A stretch of 6,047 bases of DNA from Planctomycetaceae bacterium (lineage in GTDB: Bacteria; Planctomycetota; Planctomycetia; Pirellulales; Pirellulaceae), in assembly GCA_012965455.1 (NCBI GenBank), contig DTSG01000009.1, positions 1 to 6,047 on the forward strand, in the 5' to 3' direction. This document shows, in pieces, positions 5,599-6,047 of this stretch. Position numbers and translations under genes: made by a program. Below the pieces are notes generated by a model. It saw only the letters and a program-made list of their open reading frames with translations. It had not been told where the DNA came from and searched no databases. Each line of letters starts with the position of its first letter. Positions within the stretch are counted from its first letter, which is position 1.

Positions 5599-6047
5599 TT
5601 AGTATTGCCGAGTCATCCATTGATCGTTTTCACTCAATGGCGTGGCGCGTGGAATCTCTGAATTGGGCCGCTCAACGACTACAGGTTCGTAATTTCCCGA
5701 CGCGGCACTCTCTCCATCCCCAATGGAAATTCGGATCACATCGGAGTCCTCTGTCGAAATCGATACATCCGCAGGCTGCTCAAACGACATTTGCCGCCCG
5801 TCTGGTTCACTAGCAATTTGGAACGGTCGGCGGACCCGCGGCGACCAACTATCAGCGCCAGGAACCTCTGCGCCCGCCGGAACACCTAAATCAATGCTGG
5901 TTGCCGTACTGGGGGCTTGTTGATAGTATTGTTGCCCACTCAATTGAGTGCTCGGTGGTAGGATCCGCGTTGTCATATTTGCCGGTGTTTGGCAACCGGC
6001 GAGGATCGCCATTACCCCTAAAACCGACCCATAAAATATCCTCGGCG
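5599..6047 (-). CDS. Small predicted lipoprotein of unknown function (5' end off the right edge)
   Basis: I do not recognise this protein. The minus-strand frame stays open to the window edge, giving about 148 residues. Its visible start reads PRIFYGSVLGVMAILAGCQT, a basic residue, a hydrophobic stretch and an LAGC lipobox. That is a type II signal peptide cleaved before Cys and lipidated. The ATG at 6012 would leave only six residues before the Cys, too few for a signal peptide, so the real start is probably to the right of the window. The mature part is low complexity, rich in Ser, Pro, Gln, Glu and Asp, with no visible domain or transmembrane segment. It is likely disordered and anchored to a membrane facing the periplasm. 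It lies 70 nt upstream of dus on the same strand and may share its transcript, though no functional link is apparent. Confidence 0.75.
   Translation of the reverse strand, partial: PRIFYGSVLGVMAILAGCQTPANMTTRILPPSTQLSGQQYYQQAPSTATSIDLGVPAGAEVPGADSWSPRVRRPFQIASEPDGRQMSFEQPADVSISTEDSDVIRISIGDGESAASGNYEPVVVERPNSEIPRATPLSENDQWMTRQY

Noticed and set aside
1..6047. Search for mobile elements, CRISPR repeats, tRNA or rRNA genes and toxin-antitoxin or defence genes
   Set aside because: No transposase motifs, regularly spaced repeats or recognisable RNA gene sequences were found by eye on either strand.

Overview
This window reads as a stretch of ordinary bacterial chromosome with moderate GC content and some accessory-looking twists. 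The best taxonomic guess is a planctomycete. That is inference: the clues are the unusual GCP...SGSYLL active-site loop of the Dus protein, a SufB of the Firmicute/planctomycete type, and a sodium:amino-acid symporter with a long exported N-terminal domain. No mobile element, CRISPR array, tRNA or rRNA was seen.

Left block (1-2019, all minus strand, so read right to left): a SufR-type winged-helix Fe-S regulator, then a 213-residue complex I NuoB subunit, then the first half of the Fe-S scaffold protein SufB, which runs off the left edge. This looks like a suf operon with sufR first and nuoB placed between the regulator and sufB. The logic is coherent: SufR senses cluster supply, SufB builds clusters, and NuoB carries the N2 [4Fe-4S] cluster of respiratory complex I. 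The nuoB/sufB junction is odd. The conserved SufB N-terminus overlaps the 3' end of nuoB in another frame and has no ATG.

Middle (2020-2313): an AT-rich divergent intergenic region of about 290 bases. It separates sufR (minus) from a plus-strand symporter and contains a candidate sufR promoter and several short inverted and direct repeats.

Right block: a 730-residue alanine/glycine:cation symporter (AGCS) with a signal-like N-terminus and two non-canonical insertions (2314-4506, plus). It converges on a tRNA-dihydrouridine synthase (4503-5528, minus), and the two stop codons share one TTAA. Upstream of dus on the same strand is the 3' part of a small lipoprotein gene of unknown function (5599 to the right edge), whose start lies outside the window.

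I do not see a clearly new biological system. The points most worth a second look are the sufR-nuoB-sufB arrangement with its abnormal sufB start, and the extra domains of the symporter.
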